DNA from: Acanthamoeba sp. SK_2022b
Lineage: Eukaryota; Discosea; Longamoebia; Acanthamoebidae
NCBI GenBank assembly: GCA_027943245.1
Contig: JANDJZ010000464.1
Location: forward strand, 1-51,554
Reading direction: 5' to 3'
Length of the DNA stretch: 51,554 nucleotides
Shown: positions 19,387 to 30,096 of the stretch, in pieces
How the letters are laid out: each line of letters opens with the position of its first letter
Position numbering within the stretch: position 1 is the first letter of the stretch
Notes under the pieces: model-generated
What the model saw: only the letters and a program-made list of their open reading frames with translations
Databases searched by the model: none
Told to the model about the DNA's origin: nothing
Program-made: the position numbers and the translations under genes

Positions 19387-22300
19387 TTAATCGAGGAGGA
19401 TGTCTGTGCTGCGCTTCATGAGCAGCTTGGCGGCCTTGAGCCGCTCGGAGAGCATAGGCCACTCCTGCTGGCTCTCGGGGCTGGCGTCCTTCTTCTTCTT
19501 TTCGCGCACGTAGAGCGTCTGCAGGAACAGGAGGAGCTGCTCGCGGAAGGTGAACAGCTCCTTGGTGCCAGTGATGCGCTGGAACAGCTTCGTCGTCAAC
19601 TCCGCGTCAAACTGCGTCAACAGCGTCTTGATGACCAACGTCAGGAACAGCGTCGTATGGGCCTCCATCTGCTCCGAGAACTCCACCGCCTGCCCTCACC
19701 TCCCTCAGTCAGTCGACTGTCTTTGGCCCTGCCCAGTGCCAGCCATCCACCACACGTGACTGAAAAGAGGGGGGGGGGGCGTGCCTTGAGGACGGAGAGG
19801 GAGAGGGAGAAGTTGGCGATGAGGTGGGCAAGAAGGATGCCGAGGTTGGAGATGGCGCGGACGGGGAGACTGGACAGCTGCTTGAACTTGTCCCAGAACG
19901 CGTACTGGAGGGTGAACTTGTAGTTGTAGTCGAACGAGCACAGCTTGGCCGCCAGGTGCGCGTAGAACGGATTGAAGACCCGCTCCTGCGCACAACAATG
20001 GACCTACACGCGCGAGCGAGCGTGTGAAAACAGGATTGTGGTGGTGGTGGTGAGGAGGACGATGAACAAAAAGAAGGAGACATACAAGCACGTGGATGAT
20101 CTCGCGGTCCTGCTTGTTCTTGAGGTTGAGTCGGAGGAGCTTCTCGAAGGCGTCGAGGTAGTCCTCGGACGACATGAGGATGCAGAAGACGGCCTTCTTG
20201 ACGGGCGTCGTCATGCGCTGCTGGGTGGCCAGCTTCACGATCTCGCTGTCGTAGCCCTCCAGGACCTCTTCGACCGCGTCGCCCTCGCCGCTGCCACCCT
20301 TCATGGGCCGCTTATCAAAGTGGACCTCGGCAAAGGCCGAGCCGACGAGCCACCAGCGGCCCTTGCCGGTGAGGAGGGCGTTCCAGGTCGTGCGCAGCTC
20401 CTGGCCCTCGTTCTTGCCCTTCAGCAGCTTTTTCACCATCGTCTTCATTTGGCTCACCTGCGCCGTATTGGCCTCGCTCGCTTGCCTTCAAGCCACAGAA
20501 AAGAATTAATTATTAGAAATCAAATTAATATTTATAACTGATTATCAATTATCTACTCAAATGATTCGAGCATTTACCTGGTTTTGTTGTTCTTGAGGTC
20601 GTAGATGGTCTCGAGCATGAAGCGCACTCGAGGCGGGAGGCCCTCGAGGCTCTTGTTCTGGGCCGTGGTGGCGGCCGCGGCCTTGTCCGCGGGCGTTGTC
20701 GACTCGTTGGCGGCGGCATCGGTGGTTGTGGTGGTCTTGAGCTGGAGGGCGTTCGTCTGCACCTTCATGATCACCTCCTTCAGCGACGCCGGATCTTCAT
20801 GTCGCAGCTGAGATCCACAATCTGGCAACGCATGTGCCGCGCGCATGTCAACCACTTTGCGTGTCGTGTCGTGTCGTGTCGTGTCGTGTCGTGTCGTGTC
20901 GTGTCGTGTCGTGTCGTGTCGTGTCGTGTCGTGTCGTGTCGTACGAGTAAGAATAGAGAGCAGGAGCTCGATGTCGAGCGGAGTGAAGGAGTCGAGCAGA
21001 CGCTTCATGAGATCGAACATGAGGCCCACGCTCACCACCCCAAATCCGCACAGGTGGCACAGCATCAGCACCTGTGACGGGCAGCGGGACATCGCCTGGT
21101 CAGTCGAACCTCCACAGCAGTGCCACACACGTCAGCGAAAGTGCGTACGTGATTGGAGCACGCCTCGGAGTTGTTGTCCTCGTGGCTCTCCTCAAAGGCC
21201 TTGGCGACACGCTCCACCACGAAACCGCCTAACCACGAATTATTCAAATCCAAAATTCAAAAAATCAATAAATGTTGGGGGGAATGAGTATTTGTTGCAT
21301 GAATGGAATGCAGTGGTACCGATCTGCGTGCCGAGCTGGGCGTGCAGGAAGAGCACGAGACCAGCGTAGGTGAGGACGAAGGCCGAGCTGCCTTTCCGCA
21401 TTCCCTCCAGGTCGCTCAACAGCGTGGCACACATCGCCTCGTTGACCACTGCACGCAAAGACATCACGAAAACAAACGGCTATGGTCAATACACCGGGGC
21501 CACGCGCGGCTTGTGTGCGCTTGTGCATTCGGGGGGAGGGGGGCGCTGGTTTGCGTGCGTACGAATATCAGAGTTGTCGTTGTAGATGGTAAGGAGCTGG
21601 TTTCCGATGGAGTGGAGGTTGGACTGGGCCAATCGGTTGAGCAGACCCCGCACCTGCCGGTTGAGCCGCTCCTCCTCGCCCGACTGGCGCATCGACGGCG
21701 GCACGTATTTCCCCGTGGACACTGTTCGTGATTCAAGGGTTGCCGCGATGTATTGCGTGTGAGCCTTTCCGAGCCACAAGCGAGGCGGCGCATACAACAG
21801 GCGGCGCAGCCGTCGTCAACGCGTACCTGCGGCGGGCTGGGCTCCGGTCTTGGCCTTGGCCGTGGCGCCCACGCCAGCGCTCTGCTGGCCAGCATTTTCG
21901 CTTCGCTTTGCGTCCTCCTTGGCCTCCTTTGGCTTGGCCGCTTGCGGTTGAGCGATTTCCTTGGCCTGCTGCTGCTTCTTTTCGACCGCTTGCTGGGCCT
22001 TCTTCTGCTTGAGGGCCTCGAGTTTCGCCTGCAGCTCGTCGATCTCCTCATCAAGAACCTCGCCGTCTTCTTCGCCTTCATCGTCTTCCTCAAGCGCGAC
22101 ATCTTCATCTCCGTCCTCTTCATCAATATCATCACCCTCCTCATCTTCCTCAACACCTTCTTTATCATCGTCTTCCTCCTCATCACCTTCTTCTTCTTCT
22201 TCTTCTCCGTCCTCGTCGCTCGCGTTCTCGTCGTCCTTGTCCCTATACATGGCCATGTCGTCCTCACTGAAATCGTCTGAGTCCATGTCGGAAAGACCCT

Positions 22301-23262
22301 CCAGCAGTTCTGCACCACGTCCACCGGAAAGCAGAAAAGCGTGGACAACATAGCATCAAACATTAACACCCCAAACACTGCACTGCACTGCACTGCACTA
22401 CACTAAACTCACCGGCAAATCCGTCGTCGGCGAGTTCGCTGGCGAGCCGCTTCTTGGCGCCGCTCTTGGTGAGGCCCAGCTTGGCCTCGAGGTAGGCGAG
22501 CTCCTCGTCCTCTGGGTCACGCTTCTTCGTGAAGGGCACCACCTTCATCGGCTTCTTGGTCGTCTTCGCCTCCTCCTTCTTCTTGGCCTCCTTGGCTTGC
22601 GGCTGCTGTTGCTTCTTCTTCGGCTTTTGTTGCTTCTCGGCCTGGACTTGCTTGGGCTGCGGTTGCTTTTGCTTCTTGGCGCTCGGGCTCTGGTTGACTG
22701 AGTCGTCGCGCTTGCGCTTCTTGCCATTGGCACTGCCATTGCTGTTGGCTTCCTCGCGCTTGAGCTGAGCCTCCTTTTTCATCTGCGCTGGCGTGAGGCG
22801 CGGCCACGAGGCACAGAGGAAGGAGAGGAGCACGTACGGTGACCTTGCGCTCGTGGAGTTCGATGCGGTGACGCTTCTGGGCCTCCCTCTCCTTCTTGCG
22901 CTGCTCCTTCCGCGACAGGCCCCTACGCAATGACAGCTTCGGCTTGCCGTCTTCATGCATCCAACGTTGGTATAAATATCAAAGAATTATTTAATTAAAA
23001 TCGACCGGAGCCGAGATTGAAAATGGCGTTTATATATATCTTGCGTACCGGAAGACTGGCCGTCACGTTCGTCATTTTGTTGGATCTCGCTCTGGAGTGA
23101 TTCGGGCAGCTGCAGGCTCTCCTTGTTCCTTTCCCTCCGCTCCATCCGCTCTCTGAAAGCGCCTCCGCGGCCGCCTCCCCTGCCGAAACCGCCGCTGCCA
23201 CGGCCGCCGCCACCTCTTCCCCTGCCGCCTCGACTGCCACCTCGTCCTCCTCGCCTCTCCAT
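19387..23262 (-). CDS. NOM1: NOM1 / SGD1-like MIF4G-MA3 nucleolar protein
   Basis: The start is the ATG at 23260-23262, opening an RGG-rich stretch (MERRGGRGGSRGG). Basic and acidic low-complexity segments follow: a Lys/Gln-rich region at about 22520-22790 and a very acidic block at about 22040-22290. The MIF4G-like helical domain starts at KYVPPSMR and LNRLAQSNLHSIGNQL (about 21590-21710), then ATLLSDLEGMRKG, LCHLCGFGVVSVGLMFDLM, and LTHCGSQLRHEDPASLKEV across an intron. The MA3 domain is near 19390-20240 (KKAVFCILMSSEDYLDAFEKLL). The yeast homologue Sgd1 acts in 18S rRNA maturation; NOM1 recruits PP1 to nucleoli. Stop at 19387-19389. Several introns contain repeats, one a 16-copy pentamer. 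Confidence 0.88.
20861..20940. repeat. (GTGTC)16 pentanucleotide array in a NOM1 intron
   Basis: Sixteen perfect copies of GTGTC fill 80 bp inside the NOM1 intron whose flanking exons join in frame between LLSILT and HCGSQLRHE. The array sits directly beside the donor (GTACGACAC on the minus strand). It is not a CRISPR array. Confidence 0.95.
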
Positions 23263-23989
23263 CTTACGTCTTCTATCGGCAACGGTACAGCTCCGGTAGC
23301 GCAAAACCTGGGCAAGTCCTTTATTGTTGGTTTTCTACTTTCATTTCTTTTTCCGTGGTCACGAAAATACCCAAAAGAAATTGGCGAACTTGAGCGACTC
23401 GAGCGGACCCGCACAGGGTACCATTGCTGCTCGTTGGTGGCGGGGGTGGAAACGTGATCGTGCTCCTGCGCAAGAGCAACTACTAGTAGGTAACTCCGTT
23501 TCCCACAATAGTTCTATAGTTCTGGGTGTGTGCGACAAAAAGGTGCGACGGCGAATTTGAAGCTTGGGGCCAGGGTGAAGCTTGTGTTAGGTGCAAACAT
23601 ACGCCCACCATCTCCTTCAAGAAGGTGATGTTTGGTATCCTCGTGCACTTGGGAAGGTCTGAGGGAGCCGACTATCTCTAAGCGGGAATCCCTCTCACGA
23701 GGGAGCTCGGGGACCAGAAACGACACTCGCGCTGGAGGGCTGGAGACGGCACACGACCGCGCGCACCCTCTCACAGGGGTGCGTGTGCGATGCCCCACAC
23801 CACTCCGCCCCGCGTCTGCTGAAACGACCCGGGTGGCTAGCAGCTATCAGTTCAATACACAAAGCCGTCATCGACTGGCAACTCAATTCAGACTACTCTC
23901 ACCCTGACCCCTCCTTTTGCCCCTCTCTCCTCTTTACGAAGAGGCGGTCTTGGACCTCTTTATTGTCTCTTCTTGTCTACAACACAGAG
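23263..23989. other. Intergenic region between NOM1 and PTAR1
   Basis: About 730 bp upstream of NOM1 and downstream of PTAR1. No ORF has splice support or family motifs, and no tRNA-like arms were recognised. It presumably holds the NOM1 promoter and the PTAR1 3' UTR. Confidence 0.4.
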
Positions 23990-25995
23990 CTACGGGGACT
24001 CTGAGGCGAACTGCGGCCTACGACGAGGGCCGAGAGCGGGGTCGAACGAGGCCGCGGCGCCCTCTACCACCAGGTGTTGGTCGCGGGGCAGCACGAAGCG
24101 GGCCAGCCAGGCGAGGTAGGCCCGGCCGGCCTCGCGCTGGGCCTCGAATCGCTCCTGCGTGTCGTCGGTGCAGCAGCGCTCGATGAACCGCGCCTCGCGA
24201 CCCAGCACCACCTCCTCGTCCTCGCCCCGCTCGTCGGGCTTGAAGCCGATCTCTTCTTCATCGCCATCATCCTGTGGCTGCTGCTGTTGGTGATGGTGGT
24301 CGTAGAAGACGGCAGCGAGCGCGGGCGCGTGCGGAAGGAGGTGCTTGATCCAGTGGTCCATGATGAAGCGTCGGTGGAACCAGAGCGCCTCGTGACCCGG
24401 ATAGACCAGGATTAGCTTTCGGCACAGCCAGAACTCGCGGCGCCACAGGCCGATCACCGCCTCCTGCCTACGCACACACGCGTGCGCGCACACACCAGGT
24501 GAGCCCAAAGCGAACTAAGCAGTCTGTTGTGGGGTTATACGATGAGGGTGGAGCGGGAGTGGTGGGCTCGGCGTAGAGCTGAAGGTCGGGCCGGTAGACG
24601 GGCGAGCTCGCATCCACGAATCCGCTCACGTGCAGAGCCCGCAGCAGAAGCGCCTGTGGTGAATCGCGTCGCAACACGACATCGTTACGTGAGTGAGAGC
24701 TGTGTTCTTTTGTCAGACAAAACAGGTGTGCAGTGTTGTGTGCAGTGTGCGCGCGAACGTGTGTGAGCGTGAGTGAAGGGCTGATCACCTGTCGGTGGTG
24801 CCATCCCGAATGGTCGCCCACGTAGCGCCTTCCCCAGGTCTCCAGGTGTCGCAGCTCCTTGGACACTTGGTCGAGACTCATGCTGTACACACACGCACAC
24901 AATGAGCCGTCACAATGTTGTCACTGCGGGGCTCGGGCTTGGGGAAAGGCCTTCACGTACACGTGTGTGAGCAGCAGGCGGTGGGTCCACGCGTGGTAGT
25001 TCTTGGGATAGCGCTGTGCCACGTAGAGGCATGCGTCCAGGTCTCCCTGAATCACCTCCTGCGACAGGGGAGCATCGGTGTGGCTGGCGAGATGGTGGAG
25101 AAGCCATCGTCGGTGCGCCCAGGTCTCGCCGCTCTTTGGGTGCTTCGACATGACGAGGTTCACCAGCCTGCGCGTTGAGTTGAGAGAGAGAGAGAGAGAA
25201 AGAGCCATGGTCTCAGTCGCCTTGGACACTAACCAGGACGCACTTGCGCTTCCGTGTACGTGCGTGACGTACTTGAACTCCTGCTCGATGGAAGAGTGTG
25301 ACTCCGTGATAAGCCTCTTGCGTACGTTCCATGCCGTGTAGTTGTCCGCGTTGATGAGAAGCACCACCTTGGACAGCTCGTTCACCTGCTGTCCCCAGTC
25401 CTGGCGATCCCGCAGGTAAGACCGCCGCCAACAACAACGACGCACACGCAGGAAGAGACGAAGAAAAGGAGGAGGGGGGCAGTGGAGTGCGCACCTGCTG
25501 TTGCTGTGACGGGGGAACGCGAAGAAGAGGGATAAGGGTGGTCCATGCGTACTGGTAGAGCGGTGGAAGGGCCCAGAAGGCCATGCCCAGGCTGCCCTCC
25601 CAAGCAAAGAACGGTCGACCTTGCTCGGCGCCTGGCAGTGACTCGACGTCCTCCTCGTCATCACCGCCGTAGGCGCCAGCGTCCGCATACGGCACGAACC
25701 CCAGCTCTGTCCTTTAAAAAATATTAAAATTATAAAAATAATCCAGTACATTTTCAAAAATAATTGAAATAAAGACATGAAAATCATGCATAGTTTAAAG
25801 AAGTACTCCAAAAATTAAAATGTTACACAATAAGCCTTGTCCTCCGTACAGATTTTGGTGTCGTTGAAGGAGGCGGCAGAAGCGCTGGTAGAGGGCAGCG
25901 CCATCTGCCTCCTGTCCCTCATTGTCCTGTCCTCCCTCCAAGGTGGAAGGCGCAGTCTTGTGCAGGTTCTTCGTGCGAAAGGCCGCCTCCAACAT
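23990..25995 (-). CDS. PTAR1: Protein prenyltransferase alpha-repeat protein PTAR1
   Basis: Alpha-subunit-like repeats of protein prenyltransferases; PTAR1 pairs with RabGGTase beta as geranylgeranyltransferase III, which modifies the SNARE Ykt6. The start is taken at the ATG at 25993-25995 (MLEAAFRTKN). An AT-rich intron (about 25713-25846) joins LQRHQNL to TELGFVPYA, matching the vertebrate IDEIGLIPCPEA segment. Prenyltransferase repeats follow: INADNYTAWNVRKRLI; MSKHPKSGETWAHRRWLL; YPKNYHAWTHRLLL; HSGWHHRQ; YPGHEALWFHRRFI. TAG is at 23990-23992. A loop rich in Asp, Glu, His and Gln near 24220-24310 is lineage-specific. Its start lies about 110 bp from the outer edge of the duplicated palindrome. 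Confidence 0.9.
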
Positions 25996-26104
25996 CTGTC
26001 CTAGCTCGTTGATTTCTTTTTTATTTTCTGATGTTTTATTGTTGTATGTATGGCCGGCCAAACCGGCAGTGGGTGGCAGATCTCTACCACGGAAGGAAAC
26101 TAGT

Positions 26105-26737
26105 TTAGACCATCTCGGCCGGGGTGGTGGTGGCAGCCGTGGCGGCAGCGGCCTCGTTCCTCCGAACGGCCTCGGCCGTGGCCAGGTCGCGACGCGCTTG
26201 CTTGGCCGCCCGATACTTCTCCTGGCTCACGATCTTCTTCCCGATGGGCCACAGCGCAAAGAGCGCCATCTTGGGGAACTGGAGGGCCGACGGAAGGCCC
26301 ACGATGGTGAGGGCCTGCACGAGGCACATGAAGAGCAGCATGACCGAGATGGGGATGCCGAAGAAGATGGCCCAGATCACGTTGGCCGCGATGGTCACCG
26401 GCGACTTGGGGTTGCGCAGGGGGTTCTTCCCGCGGCCCGACGCCGGCACCGCCTTGTACCCGATGGGACAGAACGCGTAGCGCGCCACCTTGAGCAGTTC
26501 CCACGCCACCGGGAGGCCGATGATGGTGACGGCAAAGGAGAGCGCGGCAAAGAGGAAGAGGAGCGCGAGAGGGATGCCCGACAGCACGATCCACACCACG
26601 CGGCGGATGGCCAGCAGCGGTCCGTGGTTCATGCGTGCCTTGAGGCGGCCGAGGAAGCCCTGTTGCTTGACCGGCGTGGAGACCGTGGTGTTGGTGGCCA
26701 CTGCGCGTGGCGCTGTCGTCGTCGTGGCGGTGGACAT
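26105..26737 (-). CDS. YccF-domain (DUF307) membrane protein, copy 1
   Basis: An intronless 210-codon ORF starting at the ATG at 26735-26737. A Thr/Ala-rich N-terminus of about 35 residues precedes two YccF-type units, each with a hydrophobic helix pair: first WIVLSGIPLALLFLF and TIIGLPVAWELLKVA, then VIWAIFFGIPISVMLLF and LTIVGLPSALQFPKMALFALWPIG. The second unit ends in the family signature LWPIGKKIVS. The tail is Ala/Lys/Arg-rich and probably cytosolic. YccF is an inner-membrane protein in bacteria with unclear function; in this gene the domain is eukaryotic and probably of bacterial origin (inference). It differs from copy 2 (31234-31866) at three residues. Confidence 0.85.
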   Translation of the reverse strand: MSTATTTTAPRAVATNTTVSTPVKQQGFLGRLKARMNHGPLLAIRRVVWIVLSGIPLALLFLFAALSFAVTIIGLPVAWELLKVARYAFCPIGYKAVPASGRGKNPLRNPKSPVTIAANVIWAIFFGIPISVMLLFMCLVQALTIVGLPSALQFPKMALFALWPIGKKIVSQEKYRAAKQARRDLATAEAVRRNEAAAATAATTTPAEMV

Positions 26738-27081
26738 CGTGCGGGGATAGAGGGTCGCTGTGGTGAGCTTGCAAAGGTGGTGATAGAGTTATAAGTGTGG
26801 GTGGAGTCAGAGAGCTTTAAATAAGGGAGAGGGGATCAACTCGGGGGTGAAGCGGATTGGTATTGAGGCCCAGCCGGAAGGAAAGCGGATGAAATTCGAG
26901 GCCGAACCTGTCGCGCCTGCTGACGAAAAAGAGCCGCTTGCTGGTCGTGGTGCTCACCTCCACCCCAACAACGCGTGCTTTGAGCTAGACGATGCTATTA
27001 ATGTACTTTTATTATTACCTGTTTCTTGGCTGCACGTGGCGACCTTCAGGGCAATTGCATGGACGGCCATTACTGAGCCTT
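26738..27081. promoter_or_regulatory. Upstream region of YccF copy 1
   Basis: About 344 bp between the family A copy 1 stop and the YccF copy 1 start. On the minus strand a CTTATTTAAAG TATA-like element lies at about 26816-26826, about 80-90 bp before the ATG. The corresponding CTTATTTAAAG precedes copy 2 at about 31114-31124. The stretch 26905-26990 recurs downstream of family A copies 2 and 3. Confidence 0.55.
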
Positions 27082-27659
27082 TCAGAGAGTCTTCATGACC
27101 TCGGCGGTGACGGTGTAAGCGTCGGAGTAAGGGTACTCGTAGCAGATCTTGTCCTGCTGCATGAGGACCTCGATGCGCTTGCCCACCTTGACGCTGTACC
27201 TGTTGTCCACGGTCTCCGTGTCCATGGTGATGACGATCTCCTTGTCGGTGACGGAGTCGTTGACGGCCTCGACCACGTCGGCGTCCCACTTGGCGATCTC
27301 GGCGGCGATGGCGGGCACGTAGTTCTGGTAGACCCGGTTGGCCAGCCACTGGCGCTCGCTCTTGGCGCGGTCGTTGGTGGCCGTCTCGCCGGTGAGCTTC
27401 TCGAAGGTGGGCCAGTCGATGGTGAGCTTCCACTCAGCGCCCAGCTTGTCCTGGATGCTCTTCTGCTCTCACCCCCCATCACCACCGAAACCAACGCGAG
27501 TGAGAGGTGATTGGTTGGTGCGTATGAAGCGGGGATCGTGGAGGGAGAAAGCGGGAAGGGTGAGTGGGGGCGAACCTGGGCAGGGGCGTGGGTGACCTCG
27601 TTCTCCTTGAGGACCTTCTTCTCGCCGAGCTTGAAACCGGTGTAGTTGAAAGCGGACAT
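27082..27659 (-). CDS. Family A unrecognised 154-residue protein, copy 1
   Basis: Two exons: 27659-27576 and 27462-27082, stop TGA. The intron opens GTTCGCCC and ends GAGAGCAG, phase 0 between HAPAQ and KSIQDKLG. The protein begins MSAFNYTGFKLGEKKV. The rest is soluble, with alternating charged and hydrophobic strands (EWKLTIDW, EIVITMDTETV, SVKVGKRIEVLMQQDK) and ends EVMKTL, so an alpha/beta or beta-rich small fold is likely. No signal peptide or helix pair is seen. I do not recognise the family. Four copies lie in this window; this one encodes the same residues as copy 2. It is the only copy using TGA; the others end in TAA. Confidence 0.8.
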
Positions 27660-27739
27660 TGTGTACTGGTGCGATAGAGGTACTGGTAGAGGCTGCTGCA
27701 GCTAGTAGTGTGAGGTGTTGGTGGGTAGATGTTGGGACT

Positions 27740-27780
27740 GAGCAAAGCTTTTATGGGCGAACCAACCCAATCAGAGGAAC
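27740..27780 (-). promoter_or_regulatory. Family A copy 1 core promoter (CCAAT-type and TATA-like)
   Basis: Reading the minus strand, CTGATTGGG at about 27767-27775 is followed by CCCATAAAAGC at 27747-27757, about 90 bp before the ATG. The same ATTGG plus CATAAAAG pair stands before copy 2. A TTTAATTTCCGACCTTTAAC element lies further upstream, near 27918-27937, and recurs before all family A copies. Confidence 0.6.
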
Positions 27781-28110
27781 GCCGGAGGGAGGGCTGGGTG
27801 AAGTCGGGTGTGAAGTGAAAGCAGCGCGTTGGGTTAAGTCTCTCTTAGCGGTTGCGCAATCGGCGATCGAAGATCTCGCGATTGGCGTTGTATTTTGAGC
27901 CCATTTCTTTTTTGCGGTTAAAGGTCGGAAATTAAAAGGATCTTTAGGTTTTCGGCAAGGCAGGAGGAATTATAGCTGATGCATTGGAATTGAAAGGTGG
28001 GATGAGATGAGCAAAGAGTGTGGAGACAAGGACAGATATCTGTCGCTTGGTTTTCATTAATCAAAAGACAGCCGGACGTTGTCCGGCGCTCCAAAGAGCA
28101 GGATAGAGAG

Positions 28111-28341
28111 TTAACAGAAGGAGACAAGGAGGCTGGAGAAGGAAGAGGGCGCGAGGCTCGAAGCTGCCGACGTGTCATCGAAATCGAAGTTCACTCCGGG
28201 CGTCGCTGAGGGGAGGGCCACGCTCGAGTTGGCCACCACCGCGTCGTCGTTGTTGGTCGTGGTGGTCTGGGCCAGGGCAAGAGAGAGGCCGAGGAGGACG
28301 AACACGAAGGCTGCCATGAAGGTCGAGATGAGCTTGTTCAT
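28111..28341 (-). CDS. Short secreted peptide, copy 1
   Basis: A 76-codon ORF from the ATG at 28339-28341. The first 25 residues form a textbook signal peptide (MNKLISTFMAAFVFVLLG with cleavage likely after ALA-Q). The mature part is about 50 residues, rich in Thr, Asn, Asp, Ser, Ala and Val (ends SSLLVSFC), with no cysteine pattern except a terminal Cys. A TTTAAAA element on this strand at about 28442-28448 lies about 100 bp upstream. No family recognised. Copy 2 at 29460 is identical up to the last residues, then diverges. Confidence 0.75.
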   Translation of the reverse strand: MNKLISTFMAAFVFVLLGLSLALAQTTTTNNDDAVVANSSVALPSATPGVNFDFDDTSAASSLAPSSFSSLLVSFC

Positions 28342-28563
28342 GTTGTTAGGTCGTAGTGGAGTGGATGGTGGGTGGGCGGATTGTGAAGCTTGTGTTGCAA
28401 CGAAGGAGTGTGTTGGTCTGGAGAAAACACCCACAACCCAAGGTTTTAAAGGTGGTGCGCGGCGAGCCAAAGCGGAGCTGGAAGGTGGCCAAAGTTCGGG
28501 ACAAACGCCAGAAATTCTGGTGAAATAGGACAACTTGGCCCACATGGAGTTGCCCAAATTGTT

Positions 28564-29213
28564 CGCGATACAACACCAACGATCGTTGTTCGCCACTGGC
28601 CAAGGCTCGTCCACATCATGGTTGGGAGGTTATGGTATGCAATACTGTTACCTTTTTCCAATTTTAGCTTGCTCATTCATGGCCAACCATATTGACCCAT
28701 CAACATACTCTTGTAGTTGTCATGGAGTCCAGAATTGTAATGTGTAGTGTAATCAACCTCCTTCAACCCCATTCTCCTTATGTATTGGCTTGGTCCACAA
28801 CACTTAAGATTAATTCAACTTCAAGGCATGTTGTTAACTGTTAACAGCAACAGCTGAAGGCACCTTGAGTTGTCTCACATGAACTTGAGTGGGTAGGCCC
28901 ACAGCACATTCACAAAGGAGAGAATTTTCACCATGCTGCACTTGATATTCAATGGAGGAGGGAGTGAGAAGAGGACTCAACAGTTGGCTAAGGAAAGAGT
29001 GCACTTCCTGGTTGAGAATTATGTGCTGAGAGTCATCAGCAGCAATAATCCCCAGGAAGCTCTCCCCCTATCAACCATGGTGTCTTAAGCTTTTGCCAGT
29101 TGTGCAATTATAAAATAAGTATATTCCTCTACATCAACATATGTGCACTTAAGCAGCTTTTCTTTTACACTCTTTGGGAGAATGTTTATGCCCTCCAGGC
29201 ACAACAGGGAATC
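28564..29213. other. Central spacer of the palindrome
   Basis: About 650 bp without a counterpart in the arms. It is visibly AT-richer than the arms and resembles the 38-48 kb stretch in style. No coding exon or RNA gene was recognised. Its 29,100-29,210 part contains only short open frames. Confidence 0.7.
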
Positions 29214-29459
29214 ATTTGGGCAACTCCATGTGGGCCAAGTTGTCCTATTTCACCAGAATTTCTGGCGTTTGTCCCGAACTTTGGCCACCTTCCAGCTCCG
29301 CTTCGGCTCGCCACGCACCACCTTTAAAACCTTGGGTTGTGGGTGTTTTCTCCAGACCAACACACTCCTTCGTTGCAACACAAGCTTCACAATCCGCCCA
29401 CCCACCATCCACTCCGCCACCATCACCAAGACCTCACCACTCACCGATTAACCAACAAC

Positions 29460-29696
29460 ATGAACAAACTCATCTCGACCTTCATGGCAGCCTTCGTGTT
29501 CGTCCTCCTTGGCCTCTCTCTTGCCCTGGCCCAGACCACCACGACCAACAACGACGACGCGGTGGTGGCCAACTCGAGCGTGGCCCTCCCCTCAGCGACG
29601 CCCGGAGTGAACTTCGATTTCGATGACACGTCGGCAGCTTCGAGCCTCGCGCCCTCTTCCTTCTCCAGCCTCCTTGTCTCCTCTCTTTCCTTCTGA
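29460..29696 (+). CDS. Short secreted peptide, copy 2
   Basis: A 78-codon ORF from the ATG at 29460. It has the same signal peptide and mature part as copy 1 (28111-28341) but ends SSLLVSSLSF instead of SSLLVSFC. The difference starts within the last four to six residues and comes from a small length change. A TTTAAAA element at 29323-29329 lies about 130 bp upstream. A GPI-anchor signal is not convincing because the tail is short. Function unknown. Confidence 0.75.
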   Translation: MNKLISTFMAAFVFVLLGLSLALAQTTTTNNDDAVVANSSVALPSATPGVNFDFDDTSAASSLAPSSFSSLLVSSLSF

Positions 29697-29997
29697 TAAG
29701 ACAGACTTCTGCTGTTTGCTGAGCAGCTGCCTGGGTCTTTGAATAATAATACTGAGCGACAGATATCTGTCACTCATATCAATGACCTCCATCCACACCT
29801 TTGAACTCTTCAATGTGGTCGCTTGTCGTGAGTTTGTGAGATCTGCAATTTTTTGTTTCTCTTAGTTTAATCTCCGACTTTAACTTCAGGACGGGCACAA
29901 GCGGCCGCTTGAGGCTCGTGGGGCGTTAACTCAACACGCCACTTTCACTTCACCTGCTGCTTAACCGCTACCATCGGCTCCTGCCTCGGCGTTACTC

Positions 29998-30024
29998 TGA
30001 TTGGGCCAGAGCACCCATAAAAGC
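29998..30024 (+). promoter_or_regulatory. Family A copy 2 core promoter
   Basis: CTGATTGGG is followed by CCCATAAAAGC, the ATAAAAG at 30017-30023 lying about 75 bp before the ATG. The upstream TTTAATCTCCGACTTTAAC element is at about 29868-29886. Confidence 0.6.
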
Positions 30025-30096
30025 ACCCTCCCACTCACTATCCTGACATAACCCAACACACACCAGCACCTACAACCGATCGCCTGCCATAACAAG

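Larger units (their letters stand above)
26105..28563 (-). repeat. Left arm of large imperfect palindrome
   Basis: This arm carries YccF, family A and secreted peptide genes on the minus strand, in mirror order to 29214-31866. The inner match begins near 28563, where the reverse complement reads TTTGGGCAACTCCATGTGGG as at 29215. The outer match ends at the YccF stop codon: both genes end GAGATGGTCTAAACT, after which the sequences differ. Coding parts are nearly identical; introns and intergenic parts differ more. Confidence 0.9.

Noticed and set aside
20861..20940. CRISPR-like array
   Set aside because: A perfect five-base repeat without spacers; a microsatellite in an intron.
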